A stretch of DNA of 6,718 nt from Cellvibrionales bacterium UBA2034 (lineage in GTDB: Bacteria; Pseudomonadota; Gammaproteobacteria; Pseudomonadales; UBA7239). The stretch covers positions 7,444 to 14,161 of the forward strand of contig DDBK01000007.1 of assembly GCA_002333095.1 (NCBI GenBank). Reading direction: 5' to 3'. The notes below the pieces were generated by a model. That model was not told where the DNA came from. It saw only the letters and a list, made by a program, of their open reading frames with translations, and did not search any database. Within the stretch, counting starts at the first letter, position 1. Every line of letters begins with the position of its first letter. Made by a program: the position numbers and the translations under genes. Shown piece after piece: positions 1 through 5,872 of this stretch.

Positions 1-232
1 GCATGATGGCACCAAACACCATCACCAGACCGTGCATAGTAGTCATCTGGTTGAAGAAATTGGGTTCAACCAGTTGCATACCGGGCTGAAACAGCTCCGC
101 GCGAATAACCATCGCGAAAGAACCGCCCAGAATGAACATTGCAAAACTGAACCACAGGTACATCGAACCGATGTCCTTGTGGTTGGTGGTAAACAACCAC
201 CGGCTCAAACCTTTAGCTGGACCGTGTGCCAT
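1..232 (-). CDS. coxA: cytochrome c oxidase subunit I, N-terminal part (runs off left edge)
   Basis: This is the start of the catalytic subunit of an aa3-type terminal oxidase, the inner-membrane protein that reduces O2 to water and pumps protons. Only the first 77 residues are in the window. The subunit I signature TTNHKDIGSMYLWF is visible at residues 15-28. A first membrane segment follows at about 24-45, and the motif MTTMHGLVMVF includes His67, which matches the conserved axial ligand of the low-spin heme a. The ATG is supported by a GAGGGG ribosome binding site nine bases upstream, overlapping the coxB stop codon. The 13-base gap to coxB and the shared strand indicate one operon. The high-spin heme and CuB ligands lie beyond the edge, so intactness cannot be judged. 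Family assignment is secure. Confidence 0.96.
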   Translation of the reverse strand, partial: MAHGPAKGLSRWLFTTNHKDIGSMYLWFSFAMFILGGSFAMVIRAELFQPGMQLVEPNFFNQMTTMHGLVMVFGAIM

Positions 233-241
233 TGTTATCTA

Positions 242-247
242 CCCCTC
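242..247 (-). promoter_or_regulatory. coxA ribosome binding site overlapping the coxB stop
   Basis: GAGGGG on the minus strand lies nine bases before the coxA ATG and shares its first two bases with the coxB TGA stop. Ribosomes finishing coxB could therefore re-initiate on coxA, which would keep subunits I and II in step. The sequence and spacing are seen directly; the coupling is inferred. Confidence 0.7.
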
Positions 248-1388
248 ACTTCGCATTCTTGAACTTGTACACGTCAACAGGCTGCAGCGTGTCACCCATA
301 TTGTTGCCAAAGGCATTGCGCTGGTATGTCACCACCGCCGCCATATCAACATCATTCAGGATGCCGCCAAATGCCTGCATCGCAGTACCTGGAACCCCGT
401 TTACAGCCACCTTGAGATGCCCATCAACAGGACCGGTAGCAATCTGGCTGCCCGCAATCGGCTTGCCTACGCCACCTTCACCCTTGGCGCCATGACAGGC
501 TGCGCAGGACGCATCGTAGACCTTTTTGCCGCGTTCAATCTGCTGTTCCAGCGTGAAAGTCTGCGCCATGAGCTCACGCAGCTTTTTGGCTTCTGTTTTT
601 TTGCCATTCAGCCATTTGTCATAATCAGCCTGTTCTTCCACCACCACCACAATCGGCATGAAGCCATGATCCTTGCCACATAACTCCGCACATTGGCCGC
701 GATAAATGCCGACTTTTTCGACCCTGGTCCAAGCTTCGTTCATGATGCCGGGAATAGCATCTTTCTTCACAGCGAGTTCAGGCACCCACCAAGAATGGAT
801 AACATCATTACCGGTAATCAGAAAGCGTACCTTGGTATTCACAGGGATATGAATAGGCTCATCCACTTCCAGCAGATAGAACTCGCTCTTCTCTTTTTTG
901 CCTTGAATCTCTTCCTGCGGGGTAGCCAGGTTAGAAAAGAAGCTCACGCCCTCCTCACCCAGATAATCGTATTTCCACTTCCACTGGTACCCGGTGATAA
1001 CGATATCGATGGCAGGCTCGTCCGTGTCATAGACTTTCAGCAAGGTCTGTATCGCAGGCCAGGCCATAAAGCCAAGAATGACAAAAGGGATAAGGGTCCA
1101 GGCCAGCTCTGCACCCAGGTGCTCGTGCCAGTGATCCGCCTGATGTCCCTGGGACTTACGGTGGGCTATCAGGGAGTAAAACATCACGGCGAATACCGCC
1201 ACACCGATACCCACTGAAATCCAGATAACCAGCATGTGCAGGTTATAGATGTCGAGGCCCAGCGCCGTGGCACCCGGTGACATATTGACTGTGCTGCGAT
1301 CAACCAGGTCTGCCCAACTGGCAGAAACCGCCAGCGACAGCACAGGGCCAAGCAAGAGCGTTAGCAGCCTTTTTGCTTTGGAATGCAT
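246..1388 (-). CDS. coxB: cytochrome c oxidase subunit II with C-terminal cytochrome c domain
   Basis: This subunit accepts electrons at the periplasmic face and passes them through the binuclear CuA centre to subunit I. The 380-residue product has a signal peptide (about 1-26, ending SASWA) and two membrane helices (about 51-75 and 93-117). The aromatic electron-transfer stretch YQWKWKY is at 134-140. The full CuA ligand set is present: His198 in VIHSWW, then Cys233, Glu235, Cys237, His241 and Met244 in CAELCGKDHGFM. A c-type heme domain is fused at the C-terminus, with CAACH at 295-299 and Met337 as the likely distal ligand, so electrons can enter through a covalently bound heme c. An upstream in-frame ATG at 1460 would add 24 uncharacteristic residues and overlap the promoter. 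I chose the ATG at 1388 because GGAG lies nine bases before it and it begins a proper signal peptide. coxA follows after 13 bases. The domain order matches the Pseudomonas-type enzyme. Confidence 0.97.
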   Translation of the reverse strand: MHSKAKRLLTLLLGPVLSLAVSASWADLVDRSTVNMSPGATALGLDIYNLHMLVIWISVGIGVAVFAVMFYSLIAHRKSQGHQADHWHEHLGAELAWTLIPFVILGFMAWPAIQTLLKVYDTDEPAIDIVITGYQWKWKYDYLGEEGVSFFSNLATPQEEIQGKKEKSEFYLLEVDEPIHIPVNTKVRFLITGNDVIHSWWVPELAVKKDAIPGIMNEAWTRVEKVGIYRGQCAELCGKDHGFMPIVVVVEEQADYDKWLNGKKTEAKKLRELMAQTFTLEQQIERGKKVYDASCAACHGAKGEGGVGKPIAGSQIATGPVDGHLKVAVNGVPGTAMQAFGGILNDVDMAAVVTYQRNAFGNNMGDTLQPVDVYKFKNAK

Positions 1389-1442
1389 GCCCTTATTCTC
1401 CGTCGTTATAAAATTAAAAGAGTGATGCGCACGCGAGAGGGG

Positions 1443-1459
1443 TGCGACAAAGCGTCGCA
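1443..1459 (-). promoter_or_regulatory. small hairpin or palindrome at the predicted coxB transcription start
   Basis: A perfect 6-bp inverted repeat, TGCGAC and GTCGCA separated by five bases, lies immediately downstream of the -10 box and spans the predicted start site. It could be an operator half-site pair or a 5' end stem-loop protecting the coxBA transcript. It could also be chance, since six base pairs is short. I recognise no specific regulator motif. Confidence 0.3.
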
Positions 1460-1488
1460 ATTATAGACACCCCCCCCCATGGGGTAAA
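1460..1488 (-). promoter_or_regulatory. putative sigma-70 promoter of coxB-coxA with a G9 spacer
   Basis: On the minus strand a TTTACC hexamer (1488-1483, four of six matches to TTGACA) is followed by exactly 17 bases and then a perfect TATAAT (1465-1460). Transcription would start near 1453, giving a leader of about 65 bases before the coxB ATG. The spacer contains an uninterrupted run of nine G (plus-strand C at 1470-1478). A T7 tract at 1507-1501 lies further upstream and could act as an AT-rich upstream element. The promoter match is by eye and untested. No other candidate of similar quality was seen between yheV and coxB. Confidence 0.55.
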
Positions 1489-1534
1489 CAGGCACACGTG
1501 AAAAAAACGTCATTAATCGAAGGGAGAAACACCG

Positions 1535-1795
1535 TCAGCCTGACTTTCCGGAGTCAGGATCAACAAGACGCACCACCGCCGTCTCATCGCGCCTCTCGTC
1601 AGCAGTCCGGTTGACCCGCGTCTCAAGCTCACGAAAATTCTTCTCAAAGACCATTTCCTCCTGGTGTCCACAGCTAACACAGGCTTGATACTGAACACCA
1701 CCCCTGCGAAACATGACAACTTTGTCCACAGCATGGCATTGCGGGCACTTGGCACCAGCAACGAAGCGCTTCGGGGTATCCGGCAACAGGCTCAT
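1535..1795 (-). CDS. yheV: YheV-family zinc-ribbon protein (DUF2387)
   Basis: This is a small 86-residue protein with two CxxC pairs (Cys17/Cys20 in CPQC and Cys39/Cys42 in CVSCGH), spaced as in a zinc ribbon that should bind one zinc ion. The N-terminal PKRFVAGAKCPQC and the following CGHQEEM stretch match what I recall of the YheV family of putative metal-binding proteins. The C-terminal half (about 45-86) is charged, probably not well folded, and low in information. The molecular function is unknown. Its ATG overlaps the prlC stop in an ATGA arrangement, and a strong AGGAGG sits four bases upstream inside prlC, so it is probably co-transcribed and translationally coupled with the peptidase. 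A yheV-like gene beside prlC is a recurring arrangement in gammaproteobacteria as I remember it, which hints at a linked role. Confidence 0.85.
   Translation of the reverse strand: MSLLPDTPKRFVAGAKCPQCHAVDKVVMFRRGGVQYQACVSCGHQEEMVFEKNFRELETRVNRTADERRDETAVVRLVDPDSGKSG
1539..1558 (-). terminator. hairpin at the 3' end of yheV, possible weak terminator
   Basis: A perfect 7-bp inverted repeat (CCTGACT and AGTCAGG) with a six-base loop covers the last codons of yheV and ends two bases before its stop codon. On the minus strand it is followed by CTGACGGTGTTTCTCC, which has only a poor U-rich stretch. Efficient intrinsic termination is therefore doubtful, and it may instead stabilise the 3' end of the prlC-yheV mRNA. 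The arm sequence GTCAG recurs at 1534-1538, allowing an alternative pairing. Confidence 0.3.
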
Positions 1796-3825
1796 GCGAC
1801 CTCCTTTTGCCCTGCAAGGCCAGCATGGCGCAAAAGGGCATCAACACTGGGGTCGCGCCCCCTGAAACGCCTGAACAGACTCATCGCGTCTTCAGTGCCG
1901 CCCCTTTCAAGCACCTCTACAAGAAAGCGATGGCCTGTCGCATCGTCGAAAATGTCGCTCTCCTCAAAGGCAGAAAACGCATCGGCAGAAAGCACCTCCG
2001 CCCACTTGTAACTGTAGTAGCCGGCAGCGTACCCGCCAGCAAAAATATGGCTGAAGCTATTCTGGAAACGATTGAATGACGGCGGATACAATACCGCCGT
2101 TTTTTCCCTGACAGCGTCTATCACAGACTGCACCGAACGACCTTCTTCCGGCCGCCAATGCAGCAGGAAATCAATCAATGCAAACTCAAGCTGTCGCAAC
2201 ATCTGCATGCCAGACTGAAAATTTTTGGCAGCCAGCATCTTGTCCAGCATATCCACCGGCAAAGAATCACCTGTCCTGAAATGCGACGAAATCAAGGGAA
2301 TGACTTCTTTTTGCCAGCACCAGTTCTCTAGAAACTGGCTTGGCAACTCTACGGCATCCCACTCAACACCATTGATACCCGAAACAGGCGCACAATCAAC
2401 TTGCGTCAGCATATGGTGCAAGCCATGGCCAAACTCATGAAACAGCGTAGTCACATCATTAAACGTCAGCAGGCAAGGCTGCTCGTTTGATGGCGGCATA
2501 AAATTACAGACCAGAAATGCTACCGGTAACTGGATTGACCCATCATCAAGCAATCGCCGAACACGGCAATCGCCCATCCATGCACCACCACGCTTGTTAT
2601 CACGCGCGTAGAGATCCAGATAAAATCTGGCAATGACATGGCCATTGCGCAAAACACTATAAGCCTCCGCATCAGCATGCCAGAGATCTACCTCAAGATT
2701 CCTGACAACATCCACAGAAAACAAACGCTTGATAACCAGGAATAAACCATTCAAAACACGCTGCAGGGGGAAATACTGGCGCAACTGCTCCTGATCTACC
2801 GCATAGGACTCCTCCCTCAGTTTTTCAGATAACCATGCAACATCCCAGCTCTGCAGGTCACTCAAGCCAAATTTTTCCAGCGCAAACTGTTTCAACTCGC
2901 CAAACTCAGCCAATGCAACAGACCTGGACTGATCCACCAGTTGCCAGAGAAAATCAGAAACATGCTGCGGTGACTCTGCCATTTTAGTAGCCAGGGAATA
3001 CTCGGCATAATCAGAAAACCCCAGCAGCCTTGACAGCTCAACACGCAATGCAAGCGTTTCGTCAATAATGCCAGCATTGTCAGGCGCACGCGTGACATAC
3101 GCTTCATACATTTCCTTGCGCAAATCACGATCATCTGCATACGTCATTACCGCAATGTAGCAGGGAGCATCCAGCGTCAACAAAAAACCTTGCTGGTTTT
3201 TTTCAGCCGCCTGCGCTCTTGCCACATTCCTCGCGGTCTCTGGCAGCCCAGCCAGTTCATCAGCATCCTGGACCAACTTTTTCCATGCGCGTGTTGCATC
3301 CATCACATTGTTTGAAAAACAGCTACTCAATTCAGATAGCCTGGCACTGATTTCAGCAAAACGCTTTTTATTTTCCTCACAAAGATCAACACCTGACAAT
3401 CGAAAATCACGCAAGGCATTGACTATAGATTTTTTCTGCGCCACACCCAATGCAAAAAAATCATTACTACTCCTTATTTTATGGAATGCATCAAACAAAC
3501 CCGCATGCTGCCCCAGCCGAGTGTGATAATCAGATAGCAATGGAAGGCAGGCATCATGCGCCGCGCGAAATGCCTCGCTCTGGACTACCGCATTCATATG
3601 ACTGACCGGTGCCCATGCCTTCTCAAGACGATCGTTCAGGTTATGCAACGGATGAACAAGCGATTTCCAATCAGGCGCCGGATTCTGTAACAGAAGGTCG
3701 ATAGCCCTCAGATTGTCTTCAACAATAGCCCGAATGGCCGGCTCGACATGTTCAGGCCTGATCGCCGGAAAACGCGGTAATACCTCATCGAGTAATAAAG
3801 GATTATCTATGCGGCCAGAATTCAT
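1792..3825 (-). CDS. prlC: oligopeptidase A, M3-family zinc metallopeptidase
   Basis: This is a cytosolic thimet-type oligopeptidase that degrades short peptides, including cleaved signal peptides in E. coli. The 677-residue product has the usual length for PrlC/OpdA. The N-terminus (NPLLLDEVLPRF, then IRPEHVEPAI) is typical of the family. The active site is intact: HEFGH at 463-467 supplies His463 and His467 as zinc ligands and Glu464 as the general base. Glu493 in WDAVELPSQFLENW matches the third zinc ligand. The glycine- and tyrosine-rich substrate-binding segment FAGGYAAGYYSYKWAEVLSADAF occupies about 595-617. The helical N-terminal part (to about 350) forms the channel-covering domain in known structures. 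The ATG at 3825 has only a weak GAAG-like ribosome binding site but gives the expected N-terminus. It is divergent from the carbonic anhydrase gene and overlaps yheV by four bases at its end. Confidence 0.96.
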   Translation of the reverse strand: MNSGRIDNPLLLDEVLPRFPAIRPEHVEPAIRAIVEDNLRAIDLLLQNPAPDWKSLVHPLHNLNDRLEKAWAPVSHMNAVVQSEAFRAAHDACLPLLSDYHTRLGQHAGLFDAFHKIRSSNDFFALGVAQKKSIVNALRDFRLSGVDLCEENKKRFAEISARLSELSSCFSNNVMDATRAWKKLVQDADELAGLPETARNVARAQAAEKNQQGFLLTLDAPCYIAVMTYADDRDLRKEMYEAYVTRAPDNAGIIDETLALRVELSRLLGFSDYAEYSLATKMAESPQHVSDFLWQLVDQSRSVALAEFGELKQFALEKFGLSDLQSWDVAWLSEKLREESYAVDQEQLRQYFPLQRVLNGLFLVIKRLFSVDVVRNLEVDLWHADAEAYSVLRNGHVIARFYLDLYARDNKRGGAWMGDCRVRRLLDDGSIQLPVAFLVCNFMPPSNEQPCLLTFNDVTTLFHEFGHGLHHMLTQVDCAPVSGINGVEWDAVELPSQFLENWCWQKEVIPLISSHFRTGDSLPVDMLDKMLAAKNFQSGMQMLRQLEFALIDFLLHWRPEEGRSVQSVIDAVREKTAVLYPPSFNRFQNSFSHIFAGGYAAGYYSYKWAEVLSADAFSAFEESDIFDDATGHRFLVEVLERGGTEDAMSLFRRFRGRDPSVDALLRHAGLAGQKEVA
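1800..1805 (-). promoter_or_regulatory. yheV ribosome binding site inside prlC
   Basis: A consensus AGGAGG on the minus strand sits within the last codons of prlC, four bases before the yheV ATG. It fixes the yheV start at 1795 and supports expression coupled to prlC. The spacing is slightly short, but the match is perfect. Confidence 0.75.
2079..2105 (+). terminator. terminator-like hairpin on the plus strand, antisense inside prlC
   Basis: On the plus strand, ACGGCGG (2079-2085) pairs perfectly with CCGCCGT (2094-2100) across an eight-base loop and runs directly into six T residues (2100-2105). This has the form of a textbook intrinsic terminator but lies within the prlC coding region in the antisense direction, opposite codons for about residues 575-583. 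No plus-strand gene ends here, so it would only stop antisense transcription, or it is a by-product of coding. The form is seen directly; activity is inferred. Confidence 0.35.
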
Positions 3826-3891
3826 GCGACTTCATCAACATCAGGGAAGAAGCGCTATTATATCCCCTGCCATTATTCACTGGAGTACATC
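3826..3891. promoter_or_regulatory. divergent prlC / carbonic anhydrase promoter region
   Basis: This 66-bp gap must hold the promoters of both divergent genes. A perfect TATAAT read on the minus strand (3862-3857) would start transcription about 25 bases before the prlC ATG. The overlapping TATTAT read on the plus strand (3856-3861, five of six) would serve the carbonic anhydrase gene. Neither has a convincing -35 hexamer at 16-18 bases. If both are used, polymerases would compete for the same AT core, linking the expression of the two genes. Confidence 0.35.
3882..3885 (+). promoter_or_regulatory. ribosome binding site of the carbonic anhydrase gene
   Basis: GGAG lies six bases before the ATG at 3892 and decides that start. 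No upstream in-frame alternative fits the family's N-terminus better. Confidence 0.65.
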
Positions 3892-4464
3892 ATGGGTGAA
3901 CATTTCAACGTCCGTCCACATGAAGGCATAACACCTACACTGGGGGAACGCGTTTATATCGACCCGATGGCCGCCGTGATTGGAGATGTTCATCTCGGCG
4001 ATGACTGTTCTGTGTGGCCACATACTGTGATTCGTGGGGATATGCACAGAATACGGATTGGAGCGCGCTGCAGCATTCAGGACGGCTCGGTGTTACATAT
4101 CACGCATGCCAGCACTTATGAACCAGAAGGCCATCCCCTGACATTAGGTGATGATGTCACAGTCGGTCATCGTGCTGTCTTGCATGGCTGCACCATCGGT
4201 AGTCGTGTTTTGATAGGCATCGGCGCCATCGTCATGGATGGCGCCATCATTGAAGACGATGTGGTGATTGCTGCCGGCAGCCTGGTGCCGCCGGGCAAGA
4301 AACTTGAGGGCGGTTTTCTGTATGTAGGCAGCCCAACCAAACAGGCCAGGGCTCTCACAGAGAAGGAAAAATCTTTTTTTGTATACGGCGCAAACAATTA
4401 CAGCCAACTTAAAGAAAAACACCGCGCCAGCAATGCTGGCCATAGCATCAAAATAACTGGTTAG
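3892..4464 (+). CDS. gamma-class carbonic anhydrase family protein, YrdA-like
   Basis: This 190-residue protein has a left-handed parallel beta-helix built from hexapeptide repeats (about residues 20-145, for example IGDVHLG, IRIGARC, TLGDDVTVG, IEDDVVIAAG) and a C-terminal helix with the ANNY motif at 167-170. The three metal-binding histidines are present: His69 in VLHITH, and His93 and His98 in VGHRAVLHGC. It therefore could bind Zn or Fe between subunits of a trimer and hydrate CO2. It lacks the acidic loop of the archaeal Cam enzyme and so belongs to the CamH/YrdA/PaaY-like group, in which carbonic anhydrase activity is uncertain for many members. The sequence GHRAVLHGCTIG and the tail YVGSPTKQARALTEKEK closely resemble E. 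coli YrdA as I recall it. It is divergent from prlC, an arrangement I also remember from Pseudomonas, and its 3' end overlaps the downstream convergent gene by 17 bases. Confidence 0.92.
   Translation: MGEHFNVRPHEGITPTLGERVYIDPMAAVIGDVHLGDDCSVWPHTVIRGDMHRIRIGARCSIQDGSVLHITHASTYEPEGHPLTLGDDVTVGHRAVLHGCTIGSRVLIGIGAIVMDGAIIEDDVVIAAGSLVPPGKKLEGGFLYVGSPTKQARALTEKEKSFFVYGANNYSQLKEKHRASNAGHSIKITG
4222..4248 (+). repeat. nine-base inverted and direct repeat within the carbonic anhydrase gene
   Basis: GGCGCCATC (4222-4230) and GATGGCGCC (4237-4245) form a perfect 9-bp stem with a six-base loop. Because GGCGCC is self-complementary, GGCGCCATC also recurs directly at 4240-4248. The repeat encodes two similar beta-helix turns (GAIV and GAII), so protein repetition explains most of it. 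No T tract follows. Confidence 0.5.
4412..4440 (-). terminator. possible intrinsic terminator of the carotenoid oxygenase gene
   Basis: Reading the minus strand, a hairpin GCCAGC-ATT-GCTGGC (4440-4426) begins seven bases after the oxygenase stop codon. It is followed, after six bases, by TTTTTCTTT (about 4419-4411). The position is what a terminator needs, but the six-base gap between stem and T tract is longer than ideal. It lies within the last codons of the convergent carbonic anhydrase gene. Confidence 0.4.
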
Positions 4465-5869
4465 TAAAACAGCCATGGAATTGATGGGGAATGTGGTGCG
4501 GCAACATAACCTTTGCTACCACATCAGAAATTTTCGCAGCATCCATAACCCACAGCTCGCTATTTTGTGATGTAGCGTTATACACCACATCCAGCAGCAC
4601 GCCATCATCCTCTGCAAAGGATCCGGGCCTGGCAACAAACATAGGTTCCGACGCAAAACAACCGGCTGGTAGTTTAATCACTTGCATACCACCATTCTCT
4701 ACATCAACGCGCGCAACGCCATTAAAAAAAGAGTTGTCGCCTTGCAGCACTGCTGCCGCATAAATCAAACGGTGCGGACTTCCCGTTTTACGGTTATCCC
4801 ATTGCGGAAATTCACATTCAACATCGCAGACCGGAGCAGCCACTGTTGAACCACTTGCCAGTTCGATCTTATAACGGATAAATTTTCCACCCCCCAGCGC
4901 ATCGGCATGCCATATATCTTTCAGTTTGTCGTTGGCATCAAAGTTATCGATAAACATTGCATCAATATGTATATATCTGTCGTCTTCCCAACTATTCCCA
5001 AAATGTACGACCGCACCGGGCGCTGTCTGGGTTCGCAACACTACGTCCAGCGAATCCAGATCAACCACAATAATCTGCATGGGGGCAGAGGCATCAAAGT
5101 GCGTGCAATCTGCCATGGTGCGCGACCCCAGGATAATCTTGCCTAGATGTTCGACACGGATCGAACTGAGAAAAAACACAGCATGTTTGTCACTCAAGGC
5201 AAAGTCATGACAAAACGGAAAACAGTCGACAGAAATAGTTTTCTTTTTTTCCAGCTTGCCGGAAGGTGAGATACGGTAAATCGACAAGCCCGGCTTAATA
5301 CCCTGCCGGTTAATGCCGGCAATGCTCATGCCAAAATTAAAGTACTGCCCGGTACGCGGATGAATTTTTCCATGCGCGCTGAACATATTGAACTGTGATA
5401 ATTCACCGGAATAATCAAATTCACCCAGCGTTTCGAGCGAATCCGGATCCAACGCAAATGGACGACCGCCTTCGTTCAGGGCCAATAAATGCCCTCCGTG
5501 CCAAACAATACTGGTATTGGCAGGATTAGCGGGCGGTCGCAAAAAATTGGCCAGTAAGCCGCCGGGGCGTTGTGTGCCAAATCCCCTGCAATCAATTCTG
5601 TTTAACGCTGTTTCACGCAAGAATTTTGGCGTACGCACAAATCGATTAGCAAAATGTACGCCGTCAGCGCGAAAGGAAAATTTGCAAATCAGACCATCGC
5701 CATCGAACCAGTGGCCAAACTTTTCGCCCCCCACATCCAACCGACCAGGACCGTTACGGAAAAATGTTCCGCGCAACCAATCCGGCACAGTCCCCTCTAT
5801 ACAATCTGCGCGGTAACTGAACTCCTCGTTCAATGCGCGCAGACCAGAATGAAAGGTAGCGGAAGTCAA
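4448..5869 (-). CDS. carotenoid oxygenase family protein (RPE65/CCD-like non-heme iron dioxygenase)
   Basis: This 473-residue protein is of the family that cleaves C=C bonds in carotenoids, apocarotenoids or stilbenes with a Fe(II) held by four histidines. All four ligands are recognisable: His166 in SAHGKIHP, His221 in FCHDFAL, His289 in AVVHFGNSWED and His465 in FHGCF. Second-shell glutamates fit Glu133 (LNEGG), Glu295 and Glu353 (EFPQWD). The N-terminal signature GTVPDWLRGTFFRNGPG and HWFDGDGL at 53-60 are classic. The LNEGG stretch is closer to the apocarotenoid-type LWEGG than to the LKED I recall in lignostilbene dioxygenases, so stilbene cleavage is less favoured; this is from memory, not an alignment. 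The start is a TTG at 5869, three bases after the upstream gene's stop. No ATG lies near the conserved N-terminus and the TTG has no clear ribosome binding site, so translational coupling is likely. The substrate is unknown. Confidence 0.9.
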   Translation of the reverse strand: MTSATFHSGLRALNEEFSYRADCIEGTVPDWLRGTFFRNGPGRLDVGGEKFGHWFDGDGLICKFSFRADGVHFANRFVRTPKFLRETALNRIDCRGFGTQRPGGLLANFLRPPANPANTSIVWHGGHLLALNEGGRPFALDPDSLETLGEFDYSGELSQFNMFSAHGKIHPRTGQYFNFGMSIAGINRQGIKPGLSIYRISPSGKLEKKKTISVDCFPFCHDFALSDKHAVFFLSSIRVEHLGKIILGSRTMADCTHFDASAPMQIIVVDLDSLDVVLRTQTAPGAVVHFGNSWEDDRYIHIDAMFIDNFDANDKLKDIWHADALGGGKFIRYKIELASGSTVAAPVCDVECEFPQWDNRKTGSPHRLIYAAAVLQGDNSFFNGVARVDVENGGMQVIKLPAGCFASEPMFVARPGSFAEDDGVLLDVVYNATSQNSELWVMDAAKISDVVAKVMLPHHIPHQFHGCFTNQLF

Positions 5870-5872
5870 CGG

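Noticed and set aside
132..1217. Two long plus-strand open frames (183 and 174 codons) opposite coxB
   Set aside because: They lie antisense to confidently assigned coxA/coxB codons and have no family resemblance, so they reflect codon bias on the other strand.
1389..1460. A 24-residue upstream extension of coxB from an ATG at 1460
   Set aside because: The extension overlaps the -10 box and the hairpin and lacks signal-peptide character. The ATG at 1388 has a good ribosome binding site and starts a proper signal peptide.
1475..1484. CCCCATGGGG perfect palindrome next to the -35 box
   Set aside because: It follows from the C tract abutting ATGGGG. It is not a motif I recognise and is covered by the promoter entry.
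3182..3203. An A AAA AAC slippery heptamer in frame in prlC, with an 8-bp A/T-rich inverted repeat
   Set aside because: It matches a known -1 frameshift motif, but the peptidase continues intact for its full conserved length, the hairpin is AT-rich and involves the slippery bases themselves, and no useful alternative product is apparent. Coding for Glu-Lys-Asn explains it.
5217..5250. GAAAAC...GTTTTC inverted repeat followed by T7 on the plus strand
   Set aside because: The stem is AT-rich with a 14-base loop and lies inside the oxygenase gene where the protein has a lysine run, so it is unlikely to work as a terminator.
5293..5313. TGCCGG/CCGGCA short inverted repeat inside the oxygenase gene
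   Set aside because: It is only six base pairs, has no T tract, lies mid-gene and is compatible with chance.
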